This document shows positions 1-11,380 of a stretch of DNA of 64,000 nucleotides, one piece after another. The translations under genes were made by a program, and so were the position numbers. Source of the stretch: Paraspadella gotoi. Taxonomy: Eukaryota; Chaetognatha. Under the pieces are notes generated by a model. It saw only the letters and a list, made by a program, of their open reading frames with translations. It was not told the DNA's origin and made no database searches. The stretch spans positions 10,287,458 through 10,351,457 of the forward strand of contig CM119267.1 of NCBI GenBank assembly GCA_051294375.1, given 5' to 3'. The stretch's first letter is position 1, and every line of letters starts with the position of its first letter.

Positions 1-366
1 AGATTTCCGTCTCCGCTATGACGTAAGTAGGATAAGAGTCTTGCGCCAGCGTCGCCGACTTCGCTTCGATCGGAGCAACGCCCACGAAGGACTCTTGACG
101 TCCTTGATCTGCGAACGATGCGGAAGGTAAAAATGTCTCTTTAAATTTAAAAGTATGCAATCATCTATTATTCACTAATGAAACAAAGTCTCTCACCAGC
201 TACTTTGTTGAGAGATGCCTCCGCCTCAGCGTTTTGCTTGGCGCTACAATCACAAGCGGCAAGGCATCCGTCCGTCGGCGCTTCCTGCTGCTCGAGGATA
301 AACAAAGGCATACAAAATTACAAATCGACATCATTAACAACAGAAGTAAAAATCTTTTTTCCATTT
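1..366. other. Spacer at window start
   Basis: No gene is supported here. The first 130 bases are GC-richer than the rest and could belong to an exon of a gene lying outside the window, but no phase-consistent splice model can be built from so little sequence. The rest is AT-rich and adjoins the 3' end of the minus-strand gene that follows. Confidence 0.4.
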
Positions 367-3300
367 TTAAACCTGATTGGCGGAATCCCCGAAATCATCC
401 TCCTCGCAACAGCAGCTCTCGTCCTCGGTGATCTTTTCCGCCTGATTTCCCGTCGTGTCCGTTTCAACGGCCGACATGTCGTTGTACTTGTGAAGGTTCT
501 TTCCGCCCGACTTGTCGTTCCCCAAATCGTCCTGTCGATCAAAGGCCTCGTCGACTCTTCCGACGTCCTTTCCTCCTTCGATCCCATCGTCTTCTCTTCC
601 TTCGCTCAGTCTCTCTTCGATCGTCTCGTGAGCCAACGAGGTTGCTCCAGGGTCCATCTCCGCGCTCCTCACCGATTCGTCGCCCTCGTTGGCCGACTTC
701 CCCTTTCCCGAGGCGTACGTCGTGCAGACGGTCGTTCTCGGGGCCTGGAATCCCTCAGAACTCTCCCCCGACGCAAGGGTTTTGGTGATTCTTCGAGCTT
801 CGTTGGCGGATTTCTCTTCAAGCTCGACCATCTCCTCTTCGTAAAGAATCTCGTCGTCGACGGAGGAGTCGAGAGTTATCCCTTCGGCTCTGTACATCTT
901 TCCCGTTCGGTTTTCTAGGAATATGTGTTGGACTCGATCGTCCGTCGACTCCATGGTTAAAATTTGAACGTCGTATTCTGACGCTTCATCTTCCGAGGCT
1001 AACAAAGCCTTTCTTTGATTTAAATTGGCGAAATTACCAAGTCCTTCCGCATAACCGCTATGAGTCGGTAAATCAGACGCGGCATCTGTCTCAGGGTCAT
1101 TTTGCTTTAACGATCTGATTGAGGCTGCATTCTGAGAAAAACGATGCCTACGCAACTCGTCCGTCGACTCATTGACAGAAGAGCCTCCTTCAAACAAAGA
1201 CGCTTCAGCCACGACGGCAGGTTGATGTGAATGAGCGTTAATCGCTTGGGATTCGTCAATAATTCCCGTATCTGCCGGGACTTCCAAAGCTCTATCGATT
1301 TCGGGATTGTCTCTTGTCTCAGACTTGATCGACGCTCTCCGCGAAGAAAAGGTATTTCGGCGGATCACGTCGTCGTCCGATTGCGGCAAGGCCGCTCCGC
1401 CGTCCATGCTCGCGCCTTTTTCCACTTTCGCGAGAGATTCGTGCCGCGGACTTACGTTGACCACGCTGCGAGCTCCTTGTGGCATTCCCGCGGCCGTGCC
1501 GAGATCCGCCTCTTCTTTCAGTTCGGATTGAGGTATTTGAAAACTTTCTTCAAGTTCCCGAATTTCTAATACGCCGGTTTCGTTAAAAGCTTGCAATTCC
1601 GCCTGACTTTCGTTCTTCGCCCAACTGATGTTAATCTCTTGATCGACGCCTTCGCTGAATTTACAATCCTTCCTCCATTCGTTTTCGAGTTCCTCTCTTT
1701 CATCCTCGCTTCCCTTAACGTAGGCGGCGATTTCGCATTTGCAAGATTCGGTGGGAGACTCCACCCTTTCGGAGCCTTCCCCCGACTCGTTCTCAGAGAA
1801 TTCGATCGTCGCGTGTCTGGTAGATTTACGGAAGGCGGCTTCCGCGTACACGCTGTCATCGAATCTTTCCCTAGATTCCTTCTGAGACTCGTTCTCGCCA
1901 AGACTCCTGACGGCGTCGGCGGATTCGTGATCCATTCCGCCGAAATCGTCGTTCGACGAGGCGTACAACTCGCCCGGCGCCATCTCCAGTTCCGCTTCGT
2001 CCAGCTCGTTAATGCGTTGCAACGTGATTTTGGATTCTTCGACCATGGTCATCGTCTTCACGTCGAAACTTTGGCCGAATTTAACACACTTGTTTCTCGA
2101 TTCTCCCATCCCGGTCGAATAGACGGTACAAATCCCCCCCGAGATGTTCTGTATGGGGTCCATCATCAGCTCGCTCTCCGATAGGGACATCGGTTTGACC
2201 GCCTGATTTCTTGACGATTCCAAGCTTGTCGAAGTCAACCTTTGTGTAGCAAAGTCCGAGCAAAGGTTCTGAGCGTCCTCCGGTGGCGAAATTCGATTCA
2301 CGGCTTGAACCATGGAAGACTGGGGGTGGCTCCTTTTATGCTTGGCAGTGTTGAAGTTAAGAGCTTCGTCCATTTTACTCCCTCTCTGCGCAGAGTACGC
2401 CGTGCAAATCATATTCGATAACATGCCCTTAGAATCCTCATGTATTTTAGTCGATCCCTCCGACTCCGAGCTTAGTCTGCCGGCCTGGTTGGCCGATTTC
2501 CCTCCTGAATTTCTCGCCCTCGACAGCTCGGCTTTGGTCTTTCTCTCGTTCTGCTCTCCTTCACTCGAATAAAGCTCCGAGCATAAGATGGGATCCATGC
2601 TAGTGGATTCGTCCACAGTTCGCGGTTTGTTTTCTCCGACGTCCTTTTCGTAATTGGAAGAAAGCTCAAACTTCTCGCCGTTCTTTATTTCGTCGAACTT
2701 CGACAGGTCCAACGGCCTCAGATCCACGACAGGCAACTGGCCGCTGTATCGATCGGGAATTAAGTAATACCCTCCTAGAAGAGTCGCGTCTTCCGAATTC
2801 GACAACGCCTCCACGGATTCAAGATGCAATCCTTCGCGCTCTTCGGTGCCCGACTCTCCGAAATACTGACTAAATATCTGGGAGGCTTTTTGCCAATCTT
2901 CTATCGAGAACGTGGCTTTCTCCAGTGGAGCGCCCAAGGGAGTGATGTCCGCCACGATTTCTTGCTTGACCGAGGGGGAGGGGGTCGAGAGCATTCGCTG
3001 ACCTTCTGCCACGCTGTGCGCCGTTTCCCTGTAGAAAATTGACCTTATCATCGTCGGTGTGGATGAAAATTTTTTTGCAGCATAATTTTTTTATAAATTG
3101 TTTCAATGAATCGAAACGAATGATAATTACAACCACCTGATAAACGACCCGCCTATTTCCGCCCCATTGGCGGATGCACTCCCATGTCTTTGGCTGAATA
3201 ATACAGCGGATTGTCTCTCCCGCTCCGTGGCCGCGAGAGCTTCGTTTATCGAGGACGCCCTCTCCCTGAAAGGATTCATGGAATTTATTTGCATTTTTCT

Positions 3301-4098
3301 TGGTTAAATTAACAAATCCAAACCTCTTAGATGAATTGTCCGTCTCAGTTCCTTTGGCGGATGCGCTTCCCAAACTTTGACCGAATGTCACTGTAGAATG
3401 TCTTTCTCCCTCTGTCTTACGTTGAGCTTCATTGATAGAAGAGGCTCTCTGCCTGTAATTAAAATAGTACTTTAATTCTTCAAAAGAAAAAAAAATAATC
3501 GTATGATTAATAACTCTCTTAATAGCACCTGTTCGTCGAGAGATCCATCTCTGTTCCATCGTTGGGAGCGCCCCCGAATTCTTGCCCAAAAAACGTAACC
3601 GATTGTCTTTCCCCTTCTCTTTCCGCGAGGGCTTCATTCATGCGCGATGCCCTCCCCCTAATGGGAATTATTTCGAAATGAAATTAAGGCTCGATACAGT
3701 TTTTTGTTCTCTAATTTTTAAAAACAAAAGTGGACACGCCTGTTGGACGACTTATCCGCTTCCGTCCCAATGGCCGACGAGGAACCGAGTTCTTGACCGA
3801 AAGAGAAAGCCGTCTGTCTCTCTCTCTCTTTGCCCGCGACGGCTTCACTCACTGCGGACGCGCATTGCCTGAAAAAGGCGATCACGAACAACTTTATAAA
3901 TTGCTTCGTAATTCACTATTCCCCTTTTTTTTCCCTCCGCCGCGTCAATTTTATTACTTCATACATTTGCAAACAAAATAGATTGAGACAAAAAAGAGAA
4001 AGTGAAAACCTGTTAAATCTTCGACTCATCTCATCCGCTTCGGTCGTAGCGACAAGGTCTCCTCTCCGCTGTCCGAAAATCGCAACTTTCTCTCCCAT
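367..4098 (-). CDS. 1,088-aa Ser/Glu-rich modular protein with duplicated 129-bp exons
   Basis: No known family is recognised. The hand-built model has six exons: 4098-4010, 3868-3740, 3657-3529, 3452-3324, 3265-3137 and 3028-367. All introns are phase 2 and the lengths sum to 1,089 codons with the stop. Exons 2-5 are each exactly 129 bp and encode related 43-residue modules. Shared features are a start like RASSINEA, a central F-G-Q followed by L-G or F-G, and an end like T-E-x-D-x-S-x-R. Exon 1 is a shortened version beginning at ATG 4098. The 887-residue last exon is acidic and Ser-rich and carries diverged repeats: ICTVYS, ICTAYS and VCTTYA, and KSAN followed by Q or E. It ends in a Cys/Glu-rich tail (CCCEEDD). 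No signal peptide or membrane segment is seen, so a cytosolic or nuclear scaffold is possible but inferred. The intron after exon 2 needs a GC donor. Further 5' exons cannot be excluded. Confidence 0.75.
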
Positions 4099-4400
4099 CA
4101 ACTCTGCGTCGCTGCCCTTTTATTTTAATTGTGAACTTGTAGTTAGAATTTAAATTGTTTTTGATCTTTGCTTGTCATAGGGATAATAAAAGTTTTAAAA
4201 TAATATAATTCAATTTATTGAAAAAAAAAAACATTTCGAAGACTTCTGCCTTCATCATATTTGCACCTTTGAAAGCAGAAGTCCTTAAAACATTGTGCTT
4301 TCTCAATAAATTAAATAATATTATTTTAAAACTTTATGGCAAGCAAAGACCAAAAACAATTCAAATTCCAAGTAATTTAAGTCATCAGTTTTCTTATTAA

Positions 4401-4844
4401 AATCTCAGAAATGAATACCCTCAGGGCGAAGGCAGCTTCAAGAGCCGACGAACCGCCACTGCCCCTTCCACCGCCACCAACTCTCCCCCCGCCGCCGCTA
4501 CCACCTCTTCCTCCACCACCTCCACTCCCACCGCCACTGCCACGCCTCTCGCCTCCGACGAAACCTTCCCTACCGCCCGCTACAGGGCCGAGATCTTCTC
4601 GAGGAGGAGCGGCGCGGTTTTCCGCCATCTGAAGGCGAGCGTCTCCGACGTCGCCGATACCGTTGCGGACGACTCCTTCCGGTCCCGTCGCCAAAGCGTC
4701 GAGATCTTCATTTGGAGGCGGCGCTCGATTCGAAGAACTCGGAACTTGAGCGTCGAAGCTGCCCCCGCCGCCTTCGCCAACTACATCCTCTGGACCGGGC
4801 GCCATTGGATCGGCACCCTCGGCGCGAGGCTGCGACGAAGTTGA
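4401..4844 (+). other. GC-rich coding-like island, strand unresolved
   Basis: On the plus strand one frame is open for 147 codons, from after the stop at 4398 to TGA at 4842-4844. Its codon choice (GTC, GAC, GCC, ATC, TTC) resembles the confirmed genes. It reads as a Thr/Ala/Pro-rich stretch, then an Arg-rich segment with SDVADTVADDSF and ANYILW. A plausible acceptor is CTCAG at 4431-4435. The minus strand is also largely open with a Gly-rich, Pro-rich reading. It could be the last exon of a small plus-strand gene or an exon of a minus-strand gene; neither could be joined to a second exon. Confidence 0.3.
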
Positions 4845-5107
4845 CGGGAAAGTGTTGATTAAGTGACGGGGACGCGCCGGCGACCCTAAAAAACCAAAAT
4901 GAGTAAGAACATATCAATGATTAAGTCAATTGACTGTAGAGATATGTCCCCCTTTTTCCCCCATTTATTTGTTTGCCTTTTGTTATTACCATTTCTGCCG
5001 ATAGATGCCTCTTTTCTTTTCTTTAGGAGATTACACTCTTTTCTTACCAGATATACTAGGCCCATGTAGATACTTAGGGATGTGATGGGATGGGGAAAAG
5101 GATCTTT

Positions 5108-5165
5108 TCTCTTTCTCTTTCTCTCTCTCTCTCCCTCTCTCTCTTTCTCCCTTTGCCTCTCTCTC
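5108..5165. repeat. (TC)n-rich microsatellite
   Basis: An imperfect pyrimidine tract in the spacer between the first two minus-strand genes. The surrounding 4845-5208 is AT-rich with no supported gene. Confidence 0.8.
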
Positions 5166-5208
5166 AATAAACAATAACTTTGTCAAAACCTTCACTTGAA
5201 ACCTAAAA

Positions 5209-8200
5209 TTACTTCCTCATTTTTCTTTCCTCATGACTATTTTCACTAAACGATCGATTAAATTTATTTTTCACAATAAGAATAATTAAAAAGACAACGA
5301 CAACAACAACCCCTCCACAACCTGGACAGTGACATCCCGTCTTTACGACGTTCTTCTTCTTCTTCTTCCTCTTCTTCCTCTCGGCCGCGCGTCGTTTTCG
5401 TTCTTCGTCGTCGATGTCGTCGCCGTCTTCTTCGTCGCTGTAGACGTGGACGATCTCTTCGACGAGAACTCGGGGCGGTGGCGAAGACGACGTCGACGTA
5501 TTCGTCGTTGGCGTCGTCGTCGTCAACGTAGTCGGCGACGCGGCCGAGGTAGGGCGTGGAGGAAAGGGGGACCAAGCGCGGCTTAGACTAAAAAAAAAAA
5601 AATTAAAAAAATTGCTGCGCTCACATTATCTAAAATTCAACTACTGTACCGTTAGATTTACACAAGAATTTAATAGAAATTGAATGACAAATGTCAAAAC
5701 CCGTTAACTATTTAACCGATAGACTTTTCGGGGTTTACCCTTTTTCCTGGTAGACTTACCTCGCGCTCTCTGGCCGTGAATAGGAAATACTCCGCGTTCG
5801 CCTCCGAGGAGTAGAATCGCTTTTGTTCGATGATTTATTGTCGCTAAATTAAAGAAAAAATTAATGTTTATATAGTAATTGGTTACTGACTTCTCCAGAC
5901 ACCCACTTCCCATTTCGAAACCTCACCTTCCCTCGCAATGAATTTCTTCTTCGGTCATGGAGATTCGGCTCGCGCTCCCATTTCCGCTTCTGCTGCAGCA
6001 TCCACTCGCGCTGCCGCTACGAACCCTGCAGCCTAATTCGTTCCTCCGCTGCGACGGATTGGGAGACAAGTGTGGGCGACCGTGCTGCTGATGATGCTGC
6101 TGAGGATGATGCTGCGAAGACAGCGAATGAATCAATTGCTCCTGCCGGCGGCCGGGCTGCAGGCGCTGATCTCGCGTGCGCAGACCGTGCTGCTGCAGCT
6201 CTGGCTGGGATCCCGGTCGCCTTTGCGGCAGGAGTTGCTGTTCCTTTCTCGGCAAATTGGCCGGTTCCTTCTGAAAGAGATTTGTAAATAAATTTTAACT
6301 GTTTTTGTTCAATTTCGTCTCAACAAAAGAAATAAAATAAAAACGAACAGGAACGCAACGGACAACAATAAAGATTCAATGCACTCACTTCATTACTCGC
6401 GAAGTGATTCTCGCCAGAGGGCGACTTCACTACCTTAACCCTGAGGACGACGTCATCGTCGGCGAAGACTTTATCGGCGACGTTAACGTCCTTCGCAATG
6501 ACGACTTCATCGGCGACGACCGCTTTATCATCGTCTTTAACGCCGCCGCCGTATTCAAGGCCCACTCCGCCGAACGCCGCCACTTTCGAGAAGAGCTCCT
6601 TCTCTTCTGGATCTTTACCGCCGCTCGATCGTAGGTCGGCCACGATCGACTCGACCGCGCGAGATCCGTCCGCCTTGGACTTGGCGCCGAGAAACACCGA
6701 ATCGAGCTTCGTCCCCGCGGCCTTTAATCCTTCCAAACCTCGAATCCTCTTCTCCGCTTCGTCCAAAGTCGCGACTTCCCCGTTCATTCTCTCGAGAAAA
6801 GCGTAAACGTTCAACGATGTGTTGTTGACGATAAAGACTCCCGGGCATTCCTTGTTGACGGGAAACGAAGATTTCTTGGTTAAGAGGCTGGATAATTCCT
6901 CTCCGGGTGTTCCTGACACGGGTAAAGAAGTTGCCAGGGAGCTCGGCGAAGCGGGCTCTGCTACTTCAGAAGAAGCGGAATCGATTTCCCCGGGAGAAGC
7001 GGACATCTTTTTGATGCGAGAAGCGGATATTTTAGAAGACGCGCGTTTTTTAGTAATCAGAGAATCCTCATTTTGATCTGTCGTCTTATTAAGATTAGTA
7101 GACTTATTTTTTATTGCAGAAGGAGAATCCTCTCTGCGAGAGCTTGATTGTTTTTTTGTTAGAGACGGAGAATCTCTGGACTCCTTGCAAGAATCCGACT
7201 TTTTCGATTGAGGAGTTTGAGAATCTCTGGGTTTCTTGAGTGAATTCATTTCAGTTGGAGAATCTTTAAGCTCCTTTGAGGACTTTCTCATGGTTAGAGA
7301 TGGAGAATCTTTAGGCACCCTCTCTGAAAAAGATTTTCTTGAGGTTGGAGACAGAGAATCTCTGGTGTCCTTGTGATAATCAGACTTTCTTGAGTTTGGA
7401 GGTGGAGAATCTTCTGGTTCCTTGCGAGACTTTCTAATGGCTCGAGATGATGAATCTCTGAGATCCTTGGAAGATTTTCTATTGGCTGGAGATGTAGAAT
7501 CTGTAGGTACCTTTTCAGAATCAGAATTTCTCAAGTTAAGGGATGGAGAATCTTTGGGCTCCTTGTAAGAATCATGTTTTTGGGGTTTTGGAGATGAAGA
7601 ATCTCTGGGGTCCTTGTGAGAATCAGACTTCCTTGAGATTGGAGGTGGAGAATCTTCAAGCTCCCTGCGAGACTTCCTAATGGTTCGAGATGATGAATCT
7701 CTGAGATCCTTGGAAGATTTTCTATTGGCTGGAGATTTAGAAGCTGTAGACACCTTTTCAGAATCTGCATTTTTCAAGTTTAGGGATGGAGAATCTTTGG
7801 GCTCCTTGTAAGAATCATATTTTTGGGGTGTTGGAGATAAAGAATCTCTGGGGTCCCTGTGAGAATCAGACTTCCTTGAGATTGGAGGTGGAGAATCTTC
7901 AAGCTCCCTGCGAGACTTTCTAATGGCTCGAGATGATGAATCTCTGAGATCCTTGGAAGATTTTCTATTGGCTGGAGATATAGAATCTGTAGGTACCTTT
8001 TCAGAATCAGAATTTCTCAAGTTAAGGGATGGAGAATCTTTGGGCTCCTTGTAAGAATCATGTTTTTGGGGTTTTGGAGATGAAGAATCTCTGGGGTCCT
8101 TGTGAGAATCAGACTTCCTTGAGATTGGAGGTGGAGAATCTTCAAGCTCCCTGCGAGACTTTCTAATGGCTCGAGATGATGAATCTCTGAGATCCTTGGA

Positions 8201-11200
8201 AGATTTTTTTTTGGCTGGAGATCTATCATCTTTTGGTACCTTGTCAGAATCAGAATTTCTCAAGTTAAGGGATGGAGAATCTCTGGGGTCCTTGCGAGAA
8301 TTAGACTTTCTCAAGATTGGAGGTGGAGATTCCCTGAGGTCCTTGGAAGACTTTCTATTGGTTGGAGATATAGAATCTCTCGGCTCTTTATAAGAATCAG
8401 ACTTCCTTGAAGTACGAGCTGGAAATTCTCTAACCTCCTTGTCTGAATCAGATATTTTTAGAGTTAGAGATGAAGAATCGTTTGTCTCCTTGAAAGACTT
8501 TCTTCCAGTTGGGGATGGAGAATATTTGGGCTTCCTTTCAGAAACAGATTTTTTGTTTACAGACAGAGAATCTTTGGATTCCTTGTGAATATCAGGCTCT
8601 ATGATGGTTGGTGATGGACATTTTCCAGGCTCCTGATGAGCATCAGATTTTTTTGTGATTGAAGAATTAGAATCTTGAGGATCCTTGTGAGCATCATATT
8701 TTCTAAATGAAGGAGATGGAGAATCTCTGGGCTCTTTAATAGTATCAGACTTTCTTTGAGGCCGAGATTGGGAATCTTTATGCTCATTGTAAAATTCAGA
8801 CTTTTGCAAGACTGATGATGGCGAATCTCGGGGTTCCTTGTGAGTCAATGTTGCATAATCATTAAGATTCTGCTGAGAATCAGAAAAGGAAGCGTCTTTA
8901 GAATTCTTGTGAGAAACTGACTTTCTCATAATGTGAGATGGAGAATCTTTGTGCTCTTTGTCAATATCGGACCTACTGGTTGTTGGAGATTTAGAATATT
9001 TACGCTCATTATGATAATCAGACTTTCTTCGAGTTGGAGATGGAGAATTTTGGCGCTCTGGATGAGAATCTGAAAAAATCATGGTTGGAGATGAAGAATC
9101 TCGTGGCCTGTTCTGGTTAGACTTTCTTATGGTTGGAGATAGAGAATCTCTCGGTTCCTTTTCAGTTTTTGACTTCCTCAATGTAGGAGACGCAGTATCT
9201 CTGCCCTCTTGTCGCGAATCTGACTTTCTTAATGTAGGTGATGAAGAATCTTTTTGCTCCTGACGAGAATCAGACATTTGGGATGTGGGAGATGGAGAAT
9301 CTCGGGGAACTTTAGATCTTCTAAAGGTAGTGGATGCAGTTTCTCGGCGCTCATGATGAGAATCAGATAGCTTTATAATTGACAAAGAAGAATCTCGCCG
9401 CTCCTTAGAATCAGATTTTCTTAAGGTAGGAGATGGAGAATCTCTGGGCTCCTTCTGAACTTTAGTTTTCCTTAAAGTAGGAGGTGTAGTATTTCGGCGC
9501 TCCTGTTGGGAATCAGTTATTCTTCTTGTTGGAGAAGAAGAATCTTGGTACTTTTTCCGAGCAGTTTCTCTTCGCTCCTGATGAGAATCTGACATTCGAT
9601 TGATTGTCGAAGACAAATCTTGGGGATCCTTAGATACAGATTTTCTTGCGGTAGGAGTTGGCGAATTTTGTTGCTCCTGATCAGAATCAGAGATGGTTAA
9701 AGAAGGATCATTCCGCTCGTTTTTAGAATTAGACTTTCTAAAAGATGGAGATGGAGATTCTCGTCGCTCCTGATGAGAATCAGACATTCTCAGTGTTGGA
9801 GATTTAGACTCATTAGGAAAACCCAACTTTGTCGGAGTTGTTCGTGAAGAATCTTTTCTGTCGTGAGAAACTGATTCCTTCCTATGAGTTGGTTTTTTTG
9901 GAGTTTTATTCAGATAATCTTCATTGTTGCTGGAATCAGACTCCTGAGAATGTTGCTGTTTTGGACTATCAAATGAAAAATCATGGATCTGCTGAGAAAT
10001 TGATTCTTTTTGAGAAGAGAGCTTTGATTTTTTTTCCATAGCATATTTTTCTTCCTTAGTTGAAGACTTTTTAGGATTTTTTGTCGGAAACTCTTTACTT
10101 TCGCGAGAAGTAGATTCTTTTTCAGGACCTTTTACAGAAGTTGTTGTTGGATAATCATTAAACGACACCTCTTTGGCCGTCAGCTCTTTCGAGGTTTTCT
10201 CGGACAAATCTTCACAGCTGAAAAAAGGAGGATCATGAGAATGAGGCGCTTTTTGACTTTGAACGGAATCGTTCTCAATCCGCTCTTCCTTTCTAGACGA
10301 AAGCTTTTTCGGTTTTTCGTTCAACGACTCTACATTTTTTTGAGAAGCTGATTCTTTTTTCGCAATAGACGTCTTTGAAATTTTTATTGGAAACTCTTCG
10401 GTATTGTGAAAATTAGAAGGTTTTTCTGGATTCATGGTGTCCGAGTCTTCAAAAGAATCGGAGTCCCGGGAAAGTGGCTTTTTCTGACTTTTACGGGGAT
10501 CATCCTTTCGAGAAGCAACCTTTTCCGGCTTTGGTTCCACAGAATCAACTGGTTCTCTTTTATAGGGTGACTTTTTACGAGTTTTCACCAACAAACTTTC
10601 TTCTTCATTCGACGCCGATTGTCGTGATTTCCCACTCGATGAATGACTGTGTCTGTGCCTATCGTCGTGTGAAGGCAACTCGTTGGACGAACCCGCGTTG
10701 TCGGATCCCGAAAATTCGGCTCCCCTCGTCTTTGCCACTCCGTTCGATCTCGTGGATTTCGCTCCGGCGTCAAGATCATCGACCCGACGCTTCGATCGCT
10801 CTCTCTTTTTATTGTCCTCCTTTGCGCCTCGGCCCCTTTCCGATACGTTCGACACCAAACCGGTCGCGTCAGCGTCGTTGGTTATTTCTGGCAAAGGAGG
10901 CGGCGTCTCGGCCAACTTGGTCCGACGAGACGACGACACCCGGTTCCCCGAAGCGGCCGACCTCGGCGACGGCGAAGGAGATCGTGGCGGAGACGGCGCA
11001 GAATTTTCGCGCGGAGCCTCTTTTTCCACTTCCGCTGCGTCTTTGACGCCGGAGCGGCGCGACTGAGAGAGCTTCTTACGCGAAACCTTATCGTCCGTCG
11101 AAATCGCGCCTCGTTGTGAAGCGTCGGTACCGTTATCGTCCGTCGTCACCTCGGCGGAATCGGCGCCGTAAGATCGCGCGCTTTTCGATCTCGTCGACTT

Positions 11201-11275
11201 GGAGGCGACGCTGGATCGATGCCCGTCCGCGGAGGAGGTTCGCGTCGTAGTGTTCGTCTTGGTGATCGAGGCCAT
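5209..11275 (-). CDS. 1,897-aa Ser/Pro/Lys repeat protein with C-terminal membrane anchor
   Basis: The hand-built model has four exons: 11275-6389 (1,629 codons, phase 0), 6270-5927 (phase 2), 5843-5760 (phase 2) and 5587-5209. They join to 1,898 codons with no internal stop. Residues 1-300 are Ser/Arg/Lys-rich. From about 450 to 1,400 the protein is a degenerate array of units resembling S-P-T-x-R-K-S-D-S-x-K-E-P-R-D-S, including four 81-aa higher-order units. Exon 2 is Gln/His-rich. Exon 4 has an acidic patch (SDEEDGDD), a run of Lys/Arg, CHCPGC, a hydrophobic segment (VVVVVVFLIILIV, about 1865-1877) and a 20-residue charged end. No signal peptide is seen, so a tail-anchored protein facing the cytosol is the simplest reading; the many Ser-Pro and Arg-x-x-Ser sites suggest heavy phosphorylation. 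A stop lies in frame just upstream of ATG 11275. No family is recognised; neurofilament-like, SRRM-like or KASH-like roles are guesses. Confidence 0.8.
7441..8412 (-). repeat. 243-bp (81-codon) higher-order tandem repeat inside a coding exon
   Basis: A marker sequence (CTCGAGATGATGAA, with one TT variant) begins at 7441, 7684, 7927 and 8170, exactly 243 bp apart, and the units between are nearly identical. Each 81-residue unit holds four related 20-residue subunits. The fourth unit decays into the generic 20-residue array. The period is a multiple of three and the frame stays open throughout. Confidence 0.93.
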
Positions 11276-11380
11276 CGCCCGACTTACTTCCGCCTAAGGA
11301 TTAGATTTTCTCTTTAATCAATTACCTAATTAATTACCTTATTGATTAATTAATTTATTTCTTTATATATTTATTTATTC

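Noticed and set aside
5264-5575. Alternative frame for the last exon of the repeat protein (KPRLVPLSSTPYLGRVADY)
   Set aside because: It has good codon bias at its start, but only the other frame joins in phase 2 from the previous exon and reaches the membrane anchor without a stop.
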